Assembly (NCBI GenBank): GCA_039881045.1
Contig: JAYWVB010000001.1
Coordinates: forward strand, 1 to 64,000
Length of the DNA stretch: 64,000 nt
Source: Chaetomium olivaceum
Taxonomy: Eukaryota; Ascomycota; Sordariomycetes; Sordariales; Chaetomiaceae
Direction of reading: 5' to 3'
The position numbers were made by a program, and so were the translations under genes. Within the stretch, counting starts at the first letter, position 1. The number at the start of each line of letters is the position of its first letter. Below the pieces are notes generated by a model. That model saw nothing but the letters and a program-made list of their open reading frames with translations, was not told where the DNA came from and ran no database searches. Shown here in pieces: positions 1-13,205 of this stretch.

Positions 1-766
1 TTGGCGGCATTGGCGACCACTTGTACGGGGGAAAGGTGTGGTCATCATGTCCTTTCTTCCGTTCTGTCTTTGACCTTGCCCTTCGAGGTCTAGTCCCAAG
101 GCTGGTTCCGCGGTCTGCCCGACACCGGAAGCTCCGGATTTGCTGCAGCTGCTGCATGTCAGGGAAGAACGCCGGTTTGGGCTTCCTCGATTCAATGCGA
201 TGGTAAGGAAGACTGTAGGATCGGCCTGCGAGCCGCCCCTGCAATGGAACCGCAGCGCAGCCTGTCCAACAGCAACAATGGCAACCGAGCCAAGTGGCCA
301 ATTTCTCCATGCCACCCTCGCCCGCGTCCAAGTCTCCATCACGGACAGACGACTTCTAAACAAGCTGTGTAGAGAACATGAGACCGGATAAATAAGTGAT
401 AGTGTGGCAGTAGAAGGAGCCACAATCAAGGATTGTGTGCCACTTTGTTCCACCAAATTCGGCCTTGATTTGGCCGAGGAATACTGTTCAAGAGAGCCCC
501 GTCTGGGTTTAATGTGTACCGGTTCTCTGGCCCACGGGGTATGCATGTTTTACCGAATGCCTGTCACCCTTGTTCTCCACGTACCCATCTGTTTTTCGGG
601 ACCCGGGAGGTGGTGCGCATTATGTTGTGTGACCCACGAAATGGGTATGGTATATCTTAGACCATCATCACCTCAGAAACCACCCTTCCATTCTACCACA
701 CCTCACTCGACATTCAACTACTACTGGCATCAGGACTAGTAGTAGCATCTACTTAGCCAATTCAAC
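1..766. other. Left-edge region upstream of the PKS
   Basis: No convincing gene is seen. The open frames here are short and have no recognisable motif. The last few hundred bases must hold the promoter and 5' UTR of the polyketide synthase that starts at 767. The sequence becomes richer in CA/CT just before the start codon, as is common in fungal 5' UTRs. No clear TATA box is visible. Confidence 0.5.
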
Positions 767-3700
767 ATGAGCCCTGCCGAAGAAAACGCCAACGGCGTGA
801 GCCCTGCCCCACACATCAACGGGGTTAACGGACTGAATGGTGTAGGCGGTGTCAATGGCGTGTCAAATCCAAAGACTGAGCCATTGGCCGTCGTGGGCAT
901 GGCCTGCCGCTTCGCCGGAGGGGTTACCAGCCCGGACAAGCTCTGGGACTTGGTATCTTCAGGACGCGATGCTTGGTCTGAGGTACCAAGTGACCGATTT
1001 AACCAGAAAGCCTTCTACCATCCAGACTCTCAGAGATTAACCACTGTAAGTTATCAGTTGCAATGTCAGCAAAGGAGGGGTGATGCCGCTGGATCACAAT
1101 ACTAACACCAATTACAGATGTCCATGCAAGGGGGGTTTTTCCTAGAAGAAGATCCAGGAGTATTTGACTGCTCCTTTTTCAACTTGACTGCCGACGCAGC
1201 TGCCGTACGTCCCTCCCCATCCCATACTCACCGCGAAAGCCACCTAGCTGTTCTAACACTCAGAACCAGGCCATGGACCCCCAGATCCGAATCCAACTCG
1301 AAGTAACATTCGAAGCCCTCGAGAGTGCCGGCATCCCCCTCTCCAAAGCGGTCGGCTCTAATACATCAGTCTACACGGGTGCCTTCACAAAAGACTACCA
1401 CGATCTCCAGGCGCGGGATCCATTACACACGGCGCGAGGGTTCGTAACGGGCAACTACGCGGCCATGCTAGCCAACCGCGTGTCCCACTTCTTCGACCTC
1501 CGGGGCCCCAGCACAGCCGTCGACACAGGGTGCTCAACCTCCTTGATGGGCCTGCACCTGGCGTGCCAGAGCCTGCGGACGGGCGAGTCAGACTGCGCCA
1601 TCGTGGGCGGCGCCAGCCTGCACCTGAACCCAGACGCCTTCACGAACCTGTCGGCGATCCAGACGTGCGGGCCGGACGGCAAGTGCTACGCCTTCGACCA
1701 CCGGGCGCAAGGGTACGGTCGCGGCGAGGGCATCGCGGCGGTGGTGGGTCAAGCGGCTCTCGGACGCCCTCCGCGACGGCGACCCCATCCGTGCCGTCGT
1801 GCGCGAGTCGGCCGTCAACCAGGACGGCCGCACCCCAACTATCACGGCCCCCTGCGAGCACGCACAGCGCCGCCTGATCGAGCACTGCTATAGGATAGCC
1901 GGGCTGGACCCGCTCGAGACGTCGGTGGTGGAGGCCCACGGGACGGGGACCAAGGTGGGTGACCCGGCCGAGGCAAGGGCCATCGGTGAAGCCCTTGGTC
2001 AGCACAGGACGGCTGCTGGACTCCCGCCGCTGTACGTAGCTTCAGTCAAGACCAACCTCGGACACACCGAGGCTGCGTCGGGCCTGGCGGGGCTGATCAA
2101 GATGGTCATGTCGCTGGAGCACCGGCAGATCCCGGCCAGTCTCAACTTTGAGAAGGCAAACCCAGAGATCGACATGGAGGCGTTGCAGATTAAGGTATGT
2201 CCATCCATCCCGCTCAGGGGTTTCAGGGGTGCAGGTTACACAGTGCGGCGGCTAATAAACACAACCAACCACCACCAGGTCCCTACCACCCTCGAACCAT
2301 GGGAGACAACACCCGGCGGCGTCCGGCGTGCGTCACTAAACAACTTCGGCTACGGCGGCACCAACACGCACGTAATCCTAGAAGAAGCCGCGGGCTACCT
2401 CCCACACCCATCATCCCAACCACTCACCACCAGCCCCAACCGGCAGCTCTTCATCCTCAGCGCGCGCGACAAGGCCGGCGTCAGCAAAGTCGCCGCCAAC
2501 CTGCGCCAGCACCTCAAACAGCACCCGGACATCTCGCTCCCCTCCCTCGCCTACACCCTCGCCGAGCGCCGCAGCCGCTTCCCCTGGACCTGGACCGCCT
2601 CGGCCGCCACCACCTCCGAACTGCTCACCGCCCTCAGCGACGCCGCCACCACCAACAACAACACACCCGCCCAACCCATCGCCAGCACGCCCCCACGCCT
2701 GGGGTTCGTCTTCACCGGCCAAGGCGCGCAATGGCACGCGATGGGGCGGGAGCTGGCGGGCGCGTACCCGGTCTACGCGCAGACGCTCGGGGAATGCGAC
2801 CGCATCCTACAGTCCTTCGGCAGCACGTGGTCCATCGTCGACGAGCTCGCTAGGGACGAGGCCGCGTCGCGCGTGCACGAGGTGCGCGTGAGCATGCCCG
2901 TGTGCTGCGCCGTGCAGCTCGCGCTGGTCGAGCTGCTGCGCTGGTTGGGCGTGAAGCCGGATGCGGTGACGGGCCACTCGAGCGGCGAGGTCGCGGCCGC
3001 GTACGCGGCGGGCGCCATCACCCTGCGGGAGGCGATGGCGTGTACGTATTTCAGGGGGGCGGTGAACGCGGCGCGGTTGGGGAAGGTGGGTGGTGGTGGT
3101 GGAGAGGGGGGGATGGGCACGATGATGGCGGTGGGGTTGGGCGTGGAGGAGGTGAAGGGGTATTTGGAGAGGTTGGAGGAGACGGCGGCGGCGAAGGTGG
3201 TGGTTGCGTGTGTCAACAGCCCCTCGAGCGTGACGCTGTCGGGGGATGTGGGCGGGATCGAGGTGCTGGAGGCTGAGTTTGCGGAGAAGCGCATCTTTGC
3301 CCGTAGGTTGAGGGTGCAGGCGGCGTTTCACTCGCATTATATGCTTCCGCTGGAGGAGCAGTACCGTGCAGCGCTCGAGGAGCATATGGACACAGAGGGA
3401 GAGCGGGCATTCGGACCTGGCATGCGTTTTGTTTCTCCTGTGACCGGTGAGGTGGTTGAGGATGCCAGCAGGCTTGGCCCGGAGCACTGGGTGGACAACA
3501 TGACGCAGCCGGTGCTCTTCGCGCAGTCGTTCGAGGCCATGGTGTCGGCAGAGGGCAAGCAGCAGGTTGACATGGTGGTCGAGGTCGGCCCTCACAGCGC
3601 CCTTGCTGGTCCCATCCGCCAGATTCTGAGAGGTGTGCCGACCCTCAAGACGTTTACCGTCGGGTACGGTTCTTGCCTTGAACGCGGCACCGATGCTGTT

Positions 3701-6700
3701 CGCACCATCCAGACCCTGGCCGGCGCTCTCATATCCAATGGCTACCCGGTCAACACCCTGCTGCTCAACGCTCCTCGCGGACAGGAAGGGCTACGGGCGC
3801 TCGCCGGTCTTCCGTCCTACCCTTGGAACCACAGCCAGCGGTTCTGGCACGAACCGCGCGAGAGCCACGAGCACAGGTTCCGACCGCACCCGCTGCACGA
3901 CCTTCTGGGGGCGCGGCTAACGGGAGCAAGCGACGGCTCGCCCATCTGGCGCCACCTCATCCGTACCGGGGAACTACCATGGGTCCGTGATCACATCGTG
4001 CAGGGTGACACGGTGTACCCGGCGGCCGGGTTCATCGCCATGGCCATCGAGGCGGTGCGCCAGCTCCACAGCTCCGAGGAGGGGAGCATCTCTGGCTACC
4101 TGCTCAGCGAGGTCGAGATCCTCAAAGCGCTGGTCATCCCCGAGAGTGAGAAGGGCGTTGAGGTGCAGCTATTCCTCGAAGCGCCCAGCGAAAAAAGGCT
4201 GGCGCAAGGGAAGCGTGTGTTTCGTATCTACTCGGCCCCGTCCGGGACGGAGGGCACATGGTCCGAGATGGCAAGGGGCACCATTGTCGAGAAGAAGACA
4301 GCCACTCCGCTTCCTGTTCTGAGGTCGACGGCCAGCATCGACTTCGACGACGCCGCCTACCACAAAACCATGAACCCCAAGACTTTATACGATGTGTTGC
4401 ACGCCGTGGGTGTCAAGCATGGCCCGTCTTTCCGGAAGCTCCTGGACATCCGCAGGGGAGGGGAAGAGGCCAAGTCAACCCTCGAGGTGTGCGACTCGGC
4501 CGCGCTGATGCCGTACCAGCACCAGCAGCCGCACGTCATCCACCCATCACGCTCGACGCCGTCTTCCAGGCCGCGTACACCGCTCTCTCCCCCGAGGCCC
4601 GCGAGGCCGTGGGCGCCGCACTACCGACGTCCATCAAGTCGCTCTACGTTTCTTCTGCCATCAGCGCCGAGCCGGGGCACCGCTTTGAGGCCTTCTCCCG
4701 TCTGGTCCAGCGCCACCGACTAGGGTTCGAAGTTGCCCTGGCCGTTCTCGAGCCGGGCCAGTCCAAGCCCCTGATCGAGGTCGACACGATGGGTTTCACC
4801 ACCGTCGGCGGGACGGGCAGCGGTAGTGACGGCAGCAGCAGTGAGGCAGACGCCGCCCTGGCCGCCGCCTCCAAGATCTGCTCCTTCATCGACTGGGAGC
4901 CCAGTGTCGCCCTCAACGACGCTCATACCCAATGGGCCGAGCGTCTGAAGCGCCCAGCTGACCCAGTCGAGAAGGTTCTGGCACAAGACCTCACCCGCGC
5001 GGGGTACTACCTCATCGCCGATGCGGCGGCGCAGTTGACCGAGGACGACATTGCCAACCTGGAGCGGCACCACCAGTCCATGTGGGCGTGGATGCAGCTG
5101 CAGCTCGAACGCGCTGCAGCGGGTGAGCTTGCACCCGGCAGCGCTGAGTGGGCCGCCACCCCGGCCGACGAGAAGTCGGCCTTCCTAGACGCCGTGGCGG
5201 CAGCAAGCACAAACGGGGCCCTCTCTGTGCGCGTTGGGCGCCGCCTGCTCGAGATCCTGCGTAAGGAGGTGGCGCCCCTGGAGATCATGCTCGAGGGCGG
5301 GCTGCTGTACAAGTTCTACCAGGACATGCTGCGGTTCAAGGCGTCAACCACGCAGCTGGCCGAGGTAGTTGGCGCACTCGCCCGCGAGAACCCACGCCTC
5401 CGCATCCTAGAGATCGGCGCCGGCACGGGCGGCTGCACGGGGCCAGTGCTGGACCACCTCCGCACGCTCAGCGACGGCGGCGTCAACGCGGCTGGGTTCG
5501 AGCACTACACCTTCACCGATATTTCGTCGGGTTTCTTCCAGGCTGCGCGCGAACGCTTCGCCGAGTGGGGGGACCTGATCAGCTACACAGCGCTGAACAT
5601 CGAAGACGAGGCGGCGGCGCAGGGCATCGCCGAGGGGGGCTACGACGTGATCATCGCGGCGCAGGTGCTGCACGCGACCAAGAACATGGCCGCGACGATG
5701 CGCAACGTGCGCAAGCTGCTCAAGGACGATGGTAAGCTGCTGCTGATCGAGACGACCAAGGACAGCATCGACGTGCACATGGTCTTTGGCACGCTGCCGG
5801 GGTGGTGGCTGAGCGAGGAGCCCGAAAGGAAGTACAGCCCCAACATGCCGCTGGCGATGTGGGAGCCGATCCTGAAGGGCGCGGGATTCACCGGCCTCGA
5901 CCTCAATGTGTGGGACTGCGAGGACGAAGACCACCAAATGATGAACGTCATCATGTCGACGGCCATCCCCGAGACGACACCCGTCTATCCCGACCAGGTG
6001 GCGCTCGTATACGACCAAACGGCGCCGCCCCCTGAAGGCTGGCTGGACGGTCTTGCGTCTGCCATCGCCGAGACCACCGGGGTGACGCCCTCGGTGACAG
6101 ACCTAGCCGCGCTCAAGGTCGAGAACAAAGTAGCCATCTTCCTTTCCGGGCTCGACGGCAGCGGCGTGCAGAACTACCTCGACGACGGCTACTTCGAGAC
6201 CATCAAATCCCTCCTGCTCAACGTCAAGGGCCTGCTCTGGGTAACCACCGGCTCAGCCATCGACTGCCCGCTCCCCGAGAACGCGCTGCACACCGGCTTC
6301 CTACGCACCTGCCGCGTCGAAGACGGCAGCCGGCGTCTGGTCTCCCTCGACCTCGACCCAGCCCGCGAGCACTTCTCACCCCCCTCCTCCGCCAACACCA
6401 GCACAACCCACGCCACCATCGCCAAAGTCTTCGCCACCGCCTTCAACACCTCCCCAACAACAACAAGAACAAACGACGATTTCGAATTCGCCGAACGCGC
6501 CAGCACCATCCTCCTCCCGCGCCTCCGCCGCAACGCAGCCGAGAGCGCGTCCTACACCAACACCCCCAGCGCACCCACCCTCCAGCCCTTCCTCCTCCAT
6601 ACCGACCCCAACCAACAACAACGACAGCTCAAACTCGAGGTCACCAAGCCCGGCCTGCTCGACAGCATGGTCTTCCGCGAGGACCCCCCCCGCTCCGCCG

Positions 6701-8880
6701 CCGCAGCGGACACCTCTGCCGGCGGACTGGGTCGAAGTGGCGCCGCGTGCCTACGGCATCAACTTCCGCGACGTGATGGTGGCGATGGGCCAGATGGACG
6801 GGGGGAAGAGGACCTCGGGGTGGAGTGCGCCGGGGTTGTCGTGCGTGTCGGGGACGAGGCGCGCGCACGCGGCGGGCTGCAGGTCGGGGACCGGGTTGCG
6901 GCGCTGACGGCGCGGGGCGGGATTGCCTCGCGCGTGGGCGTGCCCTGGACGTCGGTCGTTCGCATGCCTGACGAGATGGGCTTTGCCGAGGGGGCCAGCC
7001 TATGTGCGGTGTTTGCGACGGCGTGGTATTCCATGTTCGAGGCGGCGCGGGTGGAGGAGGGCGAGACGATGCTGGTGCATGCGGCGTCGGGCGGGGTTGG
7101 CCAGGCGTGTATCATACTGGCGCAGTGGAAGGGCGTCGAGGTGTATGCCACGGTGGGCACGCCCGAGAAGAGGCGGTTTTTTGACGGAGACGTACGGTAT
7201 TCCGGACGAGCGCATCTTCAACAGCCGGGATACGTCGTTTGGGCCGGGCCTGATGGCCGCCACTAAGCAGCGCGGCGTTGACGTGGTGATCAACTCGCTC
7301 GCGGGTGCCCTCCTCCACGAAAGCTGGGGGGTTCTGGCTGCCCACGGGCGCTTCATCGAGATCGGCAAGAAGGACATCTACAACAACATGGCGCTAGACA
7401 TGGCCACCTTCCGCAAGGCCGCGAGCTTCATGGCCGTCGACCTCAAACAACTCTGCCACAACCGCGGCCGCGTCGTGTACCGGGTGCTCAACGCCGTCAT
7501 GGACCTCTCGCAGCCAAAACCATCCGCAACATCACGCCCATCGTCACGTACCCCATGTCTTCCATCAGCCGCGCCTTCCGCACCATGCAAGCCGGCCGAC
7601 ACATGGGCAAGATCGTGGTGGTGCCCGAAGCCAACAACAACGACCTGGTCCCGGTTCTCCGCAGCCAACCAACTGCCACCCTCTCCCCAACGCCTCCTAC
7701 CTGATCATCGGCGGGCTCGGCCGGCATCGGGCGCTCCATCGCGCGGTGGGCCATCGCCCACGGTGCGCGCAATCTCATCCTGCTATCCCGACACGCCGCC
7801 GACAGTCCCCCACACGCACTCTCTACAAGCCGAACTCACCCACCAGGGCGGTGTAACCGTAGCCGCACGCAACTGCGACGCGAGCAACCTCGACGATCTA
7901 TCCGCGGCGCTGGCCGACTGCACACAGAACGGGGGGATGCCGCCCGTGCGCGGCGTGGTGCACGGCGGCATGGTGTTGGACGACTCGATCCTGGAGCGGA
8001 TGGGGGCGGGCGGAGTGGCGGGGGCGCTGCGGCCCAAGGTGGAGGCGACCAAGAACGTCCGGCGCTGTTCCCCGGCGGGGTGGGCGCGGGACGACGGGCT
8101 CGATTTCCTGGTGCTGCTCTCCTCGGCCGTCGGCGTGCTGGGTCGGCGTCGCAGGCGAATTATGCGGCGGGCGGCTCATTCCAGGACGCGGTGGCCAGGC
8201 GGCGGGCCGCGGCAGGGCTGCCGTGCGTGACGATTGATTTGGGCATGGTGGATGGGGTTGGGTATGTGGCGGACTCGGATGCGTCCGTGGCGGCAAGGTT
8301 GGTGAATGCAGGGCACAAGCCGCTGTCGGAGGCGGATATGCTAAAGCTGATCGACTATGCTGTGCGCCGGCCTGTTCGCGGTGGTGGTGGTGACGGCAGT
8401 GTCAGCACCGCGCAGGTCGTGGTCGGGTTGGCGGGGAGTGTTCTGAAGACGAATAACAACAAGAATGGTGATGGTGGGCCGGGGTGGGCGCGCGAGAGGA
8501 GGTTCGCTGCGCTGAGGGATGATGATGATGATGACGATGCGCGTGACTCGGCGGCGGCGAGGAAAGGGGGCTCCGGTTTGGGTGGGTTGAGGGAGCGTCT
8601 GGCCGGTGCCCGTAGCGCTGATGAGGCTGCTGGGTTGGTGGAAAGGGCTATTGTCGGCAAGCTGGCTGATATGTTTGTCATTCCGGAGCAGGACATCGAT
8701 GCTACGCGGCCGCTGGCAAAGCATGGTGTGGACTCACTGGTGGCTGTTGAGTTGAGGAACTGGATCGTTCCCATGATGCAGTGTGAGATGTCCATCTTCG
8801 AGTTGTTGCGTGCTTCTTCTCTGAGGGAGCTGGCCAAGAAGATCGCAAAGAAGAGCAAGCTAGTTTCCTTGAGTGGGTGA
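767..8880 (+). CDS. Highly reducing type I polyketide synthase (KS-AT-DH-MT-ER-KR-ACP)
   Basis: Iterative fungal PKS building a reduced, C-methylated polyketide from malonyl-CoA. Three introns fit GT-AG: 1046-1117, 1205-1269 and 2195-2278. The KS (about 884-2380) has active-site DTGCSTSL plus EAHGTGT and KTNLGHTEA for the two histidines. The AT (about 2700-3830) has GQGAQ and GHSSGE. The DH (about 3880-4700) has the HxxxGxxxxP histidine motif and LDAVFQ for the catalytic Asp. The C-methyltransferase (about 5280-6000) has EIGAGTGG. The ER (about 6640-7460) has AASGGVGQA. The KR (about 7690-8250) has GGLGGIG once the frame is corrected. The ACP has GVDSL at about 8730. No thioesterase follows. 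About ten single-base frame breaks occur: near 1747, 4543, 6685 (C8), 6801 (G6), 7182 (T6), 7515, 7690, 7722, 7806 and 8137. Each downstream frame resumes exactly the expected motif. Corrected length is about 2,630 residues, normal for the family. The product cannot be told from sequence. Confidence 0.93.
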
Positions 8881-8978
8881 TGGACGGAGTGGAGGAAATA
8901 CCTGTAGTCAGTAGTAATGTATAGAAAGCGAGATCTAGACAAATAGATGGCGATAGACTCTATTATCTTGGTCTGTGG

Positions 8979-9009
8979 TGGATGGATGGATGGATGGATG
9001 GGTGGATGA
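8979..9009 (+). repeat. GGAT-type microsatellite
   Basis: A run of GGAT/GATG units lies just after the PKS stop codon, in the short gap (241 bp) between the convergent PKS and VPS9 genes. It is probably in the 3' UTR. Confidence 0.8.
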
Positions 9010-9121
9010 TGACTTGTAGAAGAGAACTTGAGCGCCTTACCAAAAATACAAACGGAATGTTTATTTCCGATGCCACGTACCCAGTACAACTCACCGCATT
9101 TCTATCTATCCTACGACGACC

Positions 9122-12100
9122 TCACCAACTCCGGCTTCCCTCCCCAGCCTGACCCGTTCCACCATCCCCATTAGCACCACCACCATTATTACCCCACCCA
9201 TCACCATCATCTCCCCCCCTCTCCACCTCCTCATTACCCGCACCACCACCACCCCACCCCTCCCTCGCAACCCTCAACGCCCTCTGCATCCCCTCCAACC
9301 GCATCCTCTCCCCCACCACCATCCCCCTCGCCAGATCCCGAATCGCCCGCCGGCCCATCCGCTCATGCATATCCCTCCAGCCCGCCAGCTCGCCAGCCAC
9401 AGTCTGCTGCGCGTACCGCAGCTCCCTGCACAACTCCTCCGCCTCGCCCTCGCTGCGCCGCGCCTTCTCCTCACGCTCCTCGTTCTGCCGCTGCCGCGTC
9501 TCGTCCAGCACGGGCAGGCTCAGGCCGAGCGGCCAGCGCGACGAGCGGTTGAGCGAGTTGTAGCTGCGCTCGGCGTCGCGGCGGACCGCGTGGATGCGCG
9601 AGATGGTCTGGGGCGGGCGGGCGAGGGCTTTGAGGACCGACTCTACGTTGTTGTAGAGCGTGAGGAAGGTTGTGAAGAAGGTGGCGTGCGGGGAGGAGTG
9701 GGATGGGGTGAGGGCCTTGACGTAGGTTGCGAAGGCGTTTATGTGCCCGGGCGGGAGGAAGGGGAGGGTGGAGAGGCTGCGGGCGAAGAGGGTAGATGAT
9801 TCGAAGAGGTCTAAAAGGGGGCAAACAATGTTAGCATGCTATGACGCCTATGTAGACGGGGGAAGCGATAGAGGGGGTGGAAAGAGGGAGCATACCGATG
9901 ACGACATTGCCTACGACATTGGCCCGCCTTGCGACGCTCCTCGTAGAGAAATGCACGCTGCGCACCATGTCCCTAGCGTGGTCGATGAACTGCTCAACCT
10001 CACGCAGGTCCTCGACCGGCTCGAACTCGTCATGCACCTTCTCCATCTCCGCGTCTGCCTTCAGCTTGCTCCGTTCTGCCATCATATCCAACTGCAGGTC
10101 CGGCACAAGGAAGAACTCCCACAGCATCTCGTGCGTCGCAAACGTTGGGTGCTGTAACAATACCCTCAAGAACCAGTCCATCCTGATCTGCAGGTCCTTC
10201 AGCACGGCTCGGCTCGGCTTCGAGGGGACCTGTATCGGCGAGCGCAGGTCTGCCAGGGAAGGGATCCACGATGCCGGGTTCTCCATCTGCAGCAGCTTGG
10301 CTAGGTGCTCAAAGTCGCTCAGGGACCGGCGGCAAGTTGTAACAGCAAAGCTCTGGTTATCCACCGGCGCGCCCGACTTGAGCACAAAGCGGACCGAGGC
10401 ATCCTCAACAAAGTAGGCCCGCACAACCCCTGTGGTCCTGGAATCCATGCAGGGCATCTGAGAGAACAGCGTGAGGTCATCGATCTTGTTCCGCACCTCG
10501 TCGTCCTTGGCGAGCTCGACGGCCGTCAATCCTCGCAGTTCCCGCGCAGCGATGTCGACACGTGGATCGCCGAATAGCGCCCGGACCATACCAAAGCGGC
10601 CGTATTTGCTGGCCAGCATCAGGGGCGTGAAGCGCTTCTCGTTGGTCGCGTTGACGTCGACGTCGCATTTTTGCAGGATCAACATGGCCAGGTGCGCGTC
10701 GTTGACTATGTGCAACAGCGTGTTCCCCTTGATATCGACATGGTTGTCCAGGTGAAGCGGCTGACCATCCCCTTGGGTCCGAGTGGCCGCCTCCAGCGCT
10801 TCCTTGACCATGAGAGCGTAATTTGGGTGATCGTACGACCGGCAAAGCGCAAACAGCGGCGTCTGCCCGTTCTTGTCTTTTTGGCGCCACGGCAACAGTC
10901 TGCCGATGCGTTGTATTAGAAATGGGGCGTGAAACAAGTAGTGAGCGGCGCTCCTGCCCCAGGTGTCCTGAATGGCGAGGTAGCGGGCGATCCGGCTGTC
11001 GGTCGTACCATCCAGCAAGAAGTCGAGGACAGTGTTGACGATGGTTCCGTCACCTAACTGCACAGCGGCGCTGAACAGCGTGGTCCCTTCGTTGTTCTGG
11101 TCATCCAAGATGACATCGGCAGAGTAGTAGCTTCTCAACGAAAGGAGATACTTCAGCGCCCCCGGTTGCCGGTTTTGGACAGCCATCATAAGGACCGACT
11201 CTCCAAAGGCGTCTTGCGTTTGAGCGAGCCGCTCAATCGACGTATCTCCCTCAATTCCACCAATCGACCCAATACTCATAGGCATCGACCGAAACGAGAT
11301 CTCGGACCCGCTGGACATGCTCCTTGTGTCCATGGCCACCTTTTTGACTCGCTTAGGTGGAGGCATGAAGACCTCTTCCTCGTCTGCCTCTGCCCCGTTC
11401 TGAAACGGGAATACGTGGCTGAGGCCGGAACCGCGAGAGAAACTCTCCAAGGGGGTAAAGCTCAGCGAGGACCGCCTAGAAATCCCGTTTGTGAAGCTCC
11501 AGCCACTGGACGAATGCCTCCGAGAGTGAGATGACCCAAACACGGGGTTGTCGTCTTCGATGGCGTCCTCGTCCGGCTCCATTATCTTCCTCAACTCGGG
11601 AAGGTCGCCTTTCGATACAGCGTCCCACAGGGCCCTATTTTCGCCGGCTCGCCCTCCGCAGACCGCCAGAGTCTCGGTCGAGGTATGACAGAACCGCTTC
11701 GCAAGTGCTGAGCGCATATCCCATCTCGCCGCTTTCCACGTCATCAATAAACACAAAATTCTGTATGTAGGCAAGCCTCGCCTGCAGGTGCTTGATCTGT
11801 GCTTTGATCACAACATAGCAACAGTGACACCAAAGTGTCCGCGTTGATCGTCATGGCCGGCTTCTCAGTTGCTGACCCCGGCGCTTGTCCCGGTTGCGGA
11901 GCATCCGAGAGCTGAGTTGCCGCTTTGGTCGTGGACAAAAGGATCTCCATCATCTCCTGTGGGCAGCTAGCATGGGGCATCTTTCGGAACTCCTCGACGG
12001 CTCGGCCTAGTCGATTGATGACGTCACGTTTCGCACGGCTACCCCCGTCGATAGCGACGCCCAGCTGTGAGATGTCGATGAAGTCCATCTGCCTTATTTT

Positions 12101-13205
12101 GGCCTCCAGCTCCAGATCCTCCAGCCTCCTAAGTGCGGCGAGTCGAGGAAACACCATGTGATGCACGTTTTCGGCGATGTAGCGTTCGATCAGTCGCTCG
12201 ACAAGGGGCCCGGTGAGGTCCGTAGTAGCGCCCAGGAGCGAAAGCTGCTGTCTATCGACGCTCTGAAGATCGATGGCAGCCGTGACGGCCGTCTCCATGG
12301 CGGTCCTCATAATGGTTTCGTCATCCTGGAAGGCCCCGGGTACGTGGGCTCCATTGACCCCCTCGGAAGCACCTAGGCCAATATCGCTGTCTGATCTCGC
12401 TCTCTTTAATGCCGTAGCTATCGGTCCATCTGGCTCCGGATCCGGTATGTCGTTGGCCGATGGCGGGGGCGGCAAGGGTCGTTCGAATACGAGCGTGAAT
12501 TCGCGAAACAGCTTCTCCAATCCGGCCTGCATCTGCTTGGCAATGGCCGGGAAATGGATGAGTAGCTCATGAAACGTCCTGATATCCTTCTTCTTGGGCG
12601 AGCTGGAGGATTGGTCTCGGGTTTCTGGTGCCTTTGCTAGTCGGCCGTCTCCTTCGGGTGTCGGTGGTAGTATGGCTGGTGGCACATGGACTTCCTCCCA
12701 CGACCCCACCAACGGACGCGAAATGTAGTAGATTAGAAACGGTCGAGGATCGAGAGTGTCGGGGTACCAGATGGCGTCGTGGAGGAGAATGGCTTGGGTT
12801 AGCGACTTGAAGCCTAGGCAGACAAGGTGTTAGCGTCTCGCACGGCGAAACCACGATACGACGAGAAATCAGTACCTTGTTGGTGTAGATGCAATTGTCC
12901 TTGATGACCAGACTCCTGCCGTTGAAGGTGCCGTATACCTTGGGCTTCCCGCGCATCTCGCGGAGGCTCTGGGCGACATCCTTCCCTCCCGGCCCCTGCG
13001 GCTTCGGTATCGGGATGCGCAGCACATGGCTTGCCAGGAAGTCATCCGAGGCTATGGAGGCCACCAGGGCGCGCCGTATCGCTGTCGCGGGCGTTGAGCA
13101 GGACATCGGCGGCGGGGACAAGAAGGATGTGTGTTGGGTCGGCAGGCACTGGGCGAGGATGGGGCTCTTGGAGAAGGCGCTCAGGAATGGGTTTAGAGGT
13201 TGCAT
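9122..13205 (-). CDS. VPS9 / ankyrin-repeat / PX-like protein (Rab5-type GEF)
   Basis: Predicted guanine-nucleotide exchange factor for Rab5-like GTPases in endosomal traffic. The N-terminal part (13205-12876) is followed by an intron starting at 12875 with acceptor at 12814 or 12806. The VPS9 domain lies at about 12330-11720: LVSLLL, then after a frame break IKAQIKHLQARLAYI, then GEMGYALSTCEAVLSYL. Ankyrin repeats follow at about 11640-10480 (TPLMLASKYGRFGMVRALF and relatives), then a PX-like segment at about 10460-10060 (RSLSDFEHLAKLL, ... SRAVLKDLQIRMDWFL). A helical C-terminus comes after the intron 9811-9895. Two frame breaks, near 11812 and 11660, separate the VPS9 core from its neighbours; both sides match the family, so I read them as sequence errors. 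The gene ends in a Gly/Asn-rich tail. Confidence 0.88.

Noticed and set aside
767..8880. Repeat-induced point mutation as the cause of PKS breaks
   Set aside because: The breaks are one-base length changes, mostly in homopolymers, not C-to-T stops, and the gene is GC-rich.
9122..9830. Plus-strand frames opposite the VPS9 gene C-terminus (for example 9365-9799)
   Set aside because: They mirror the GC-rich coding strand, have no motif, and the minus strand carries the conserved, correctly spliced protein.
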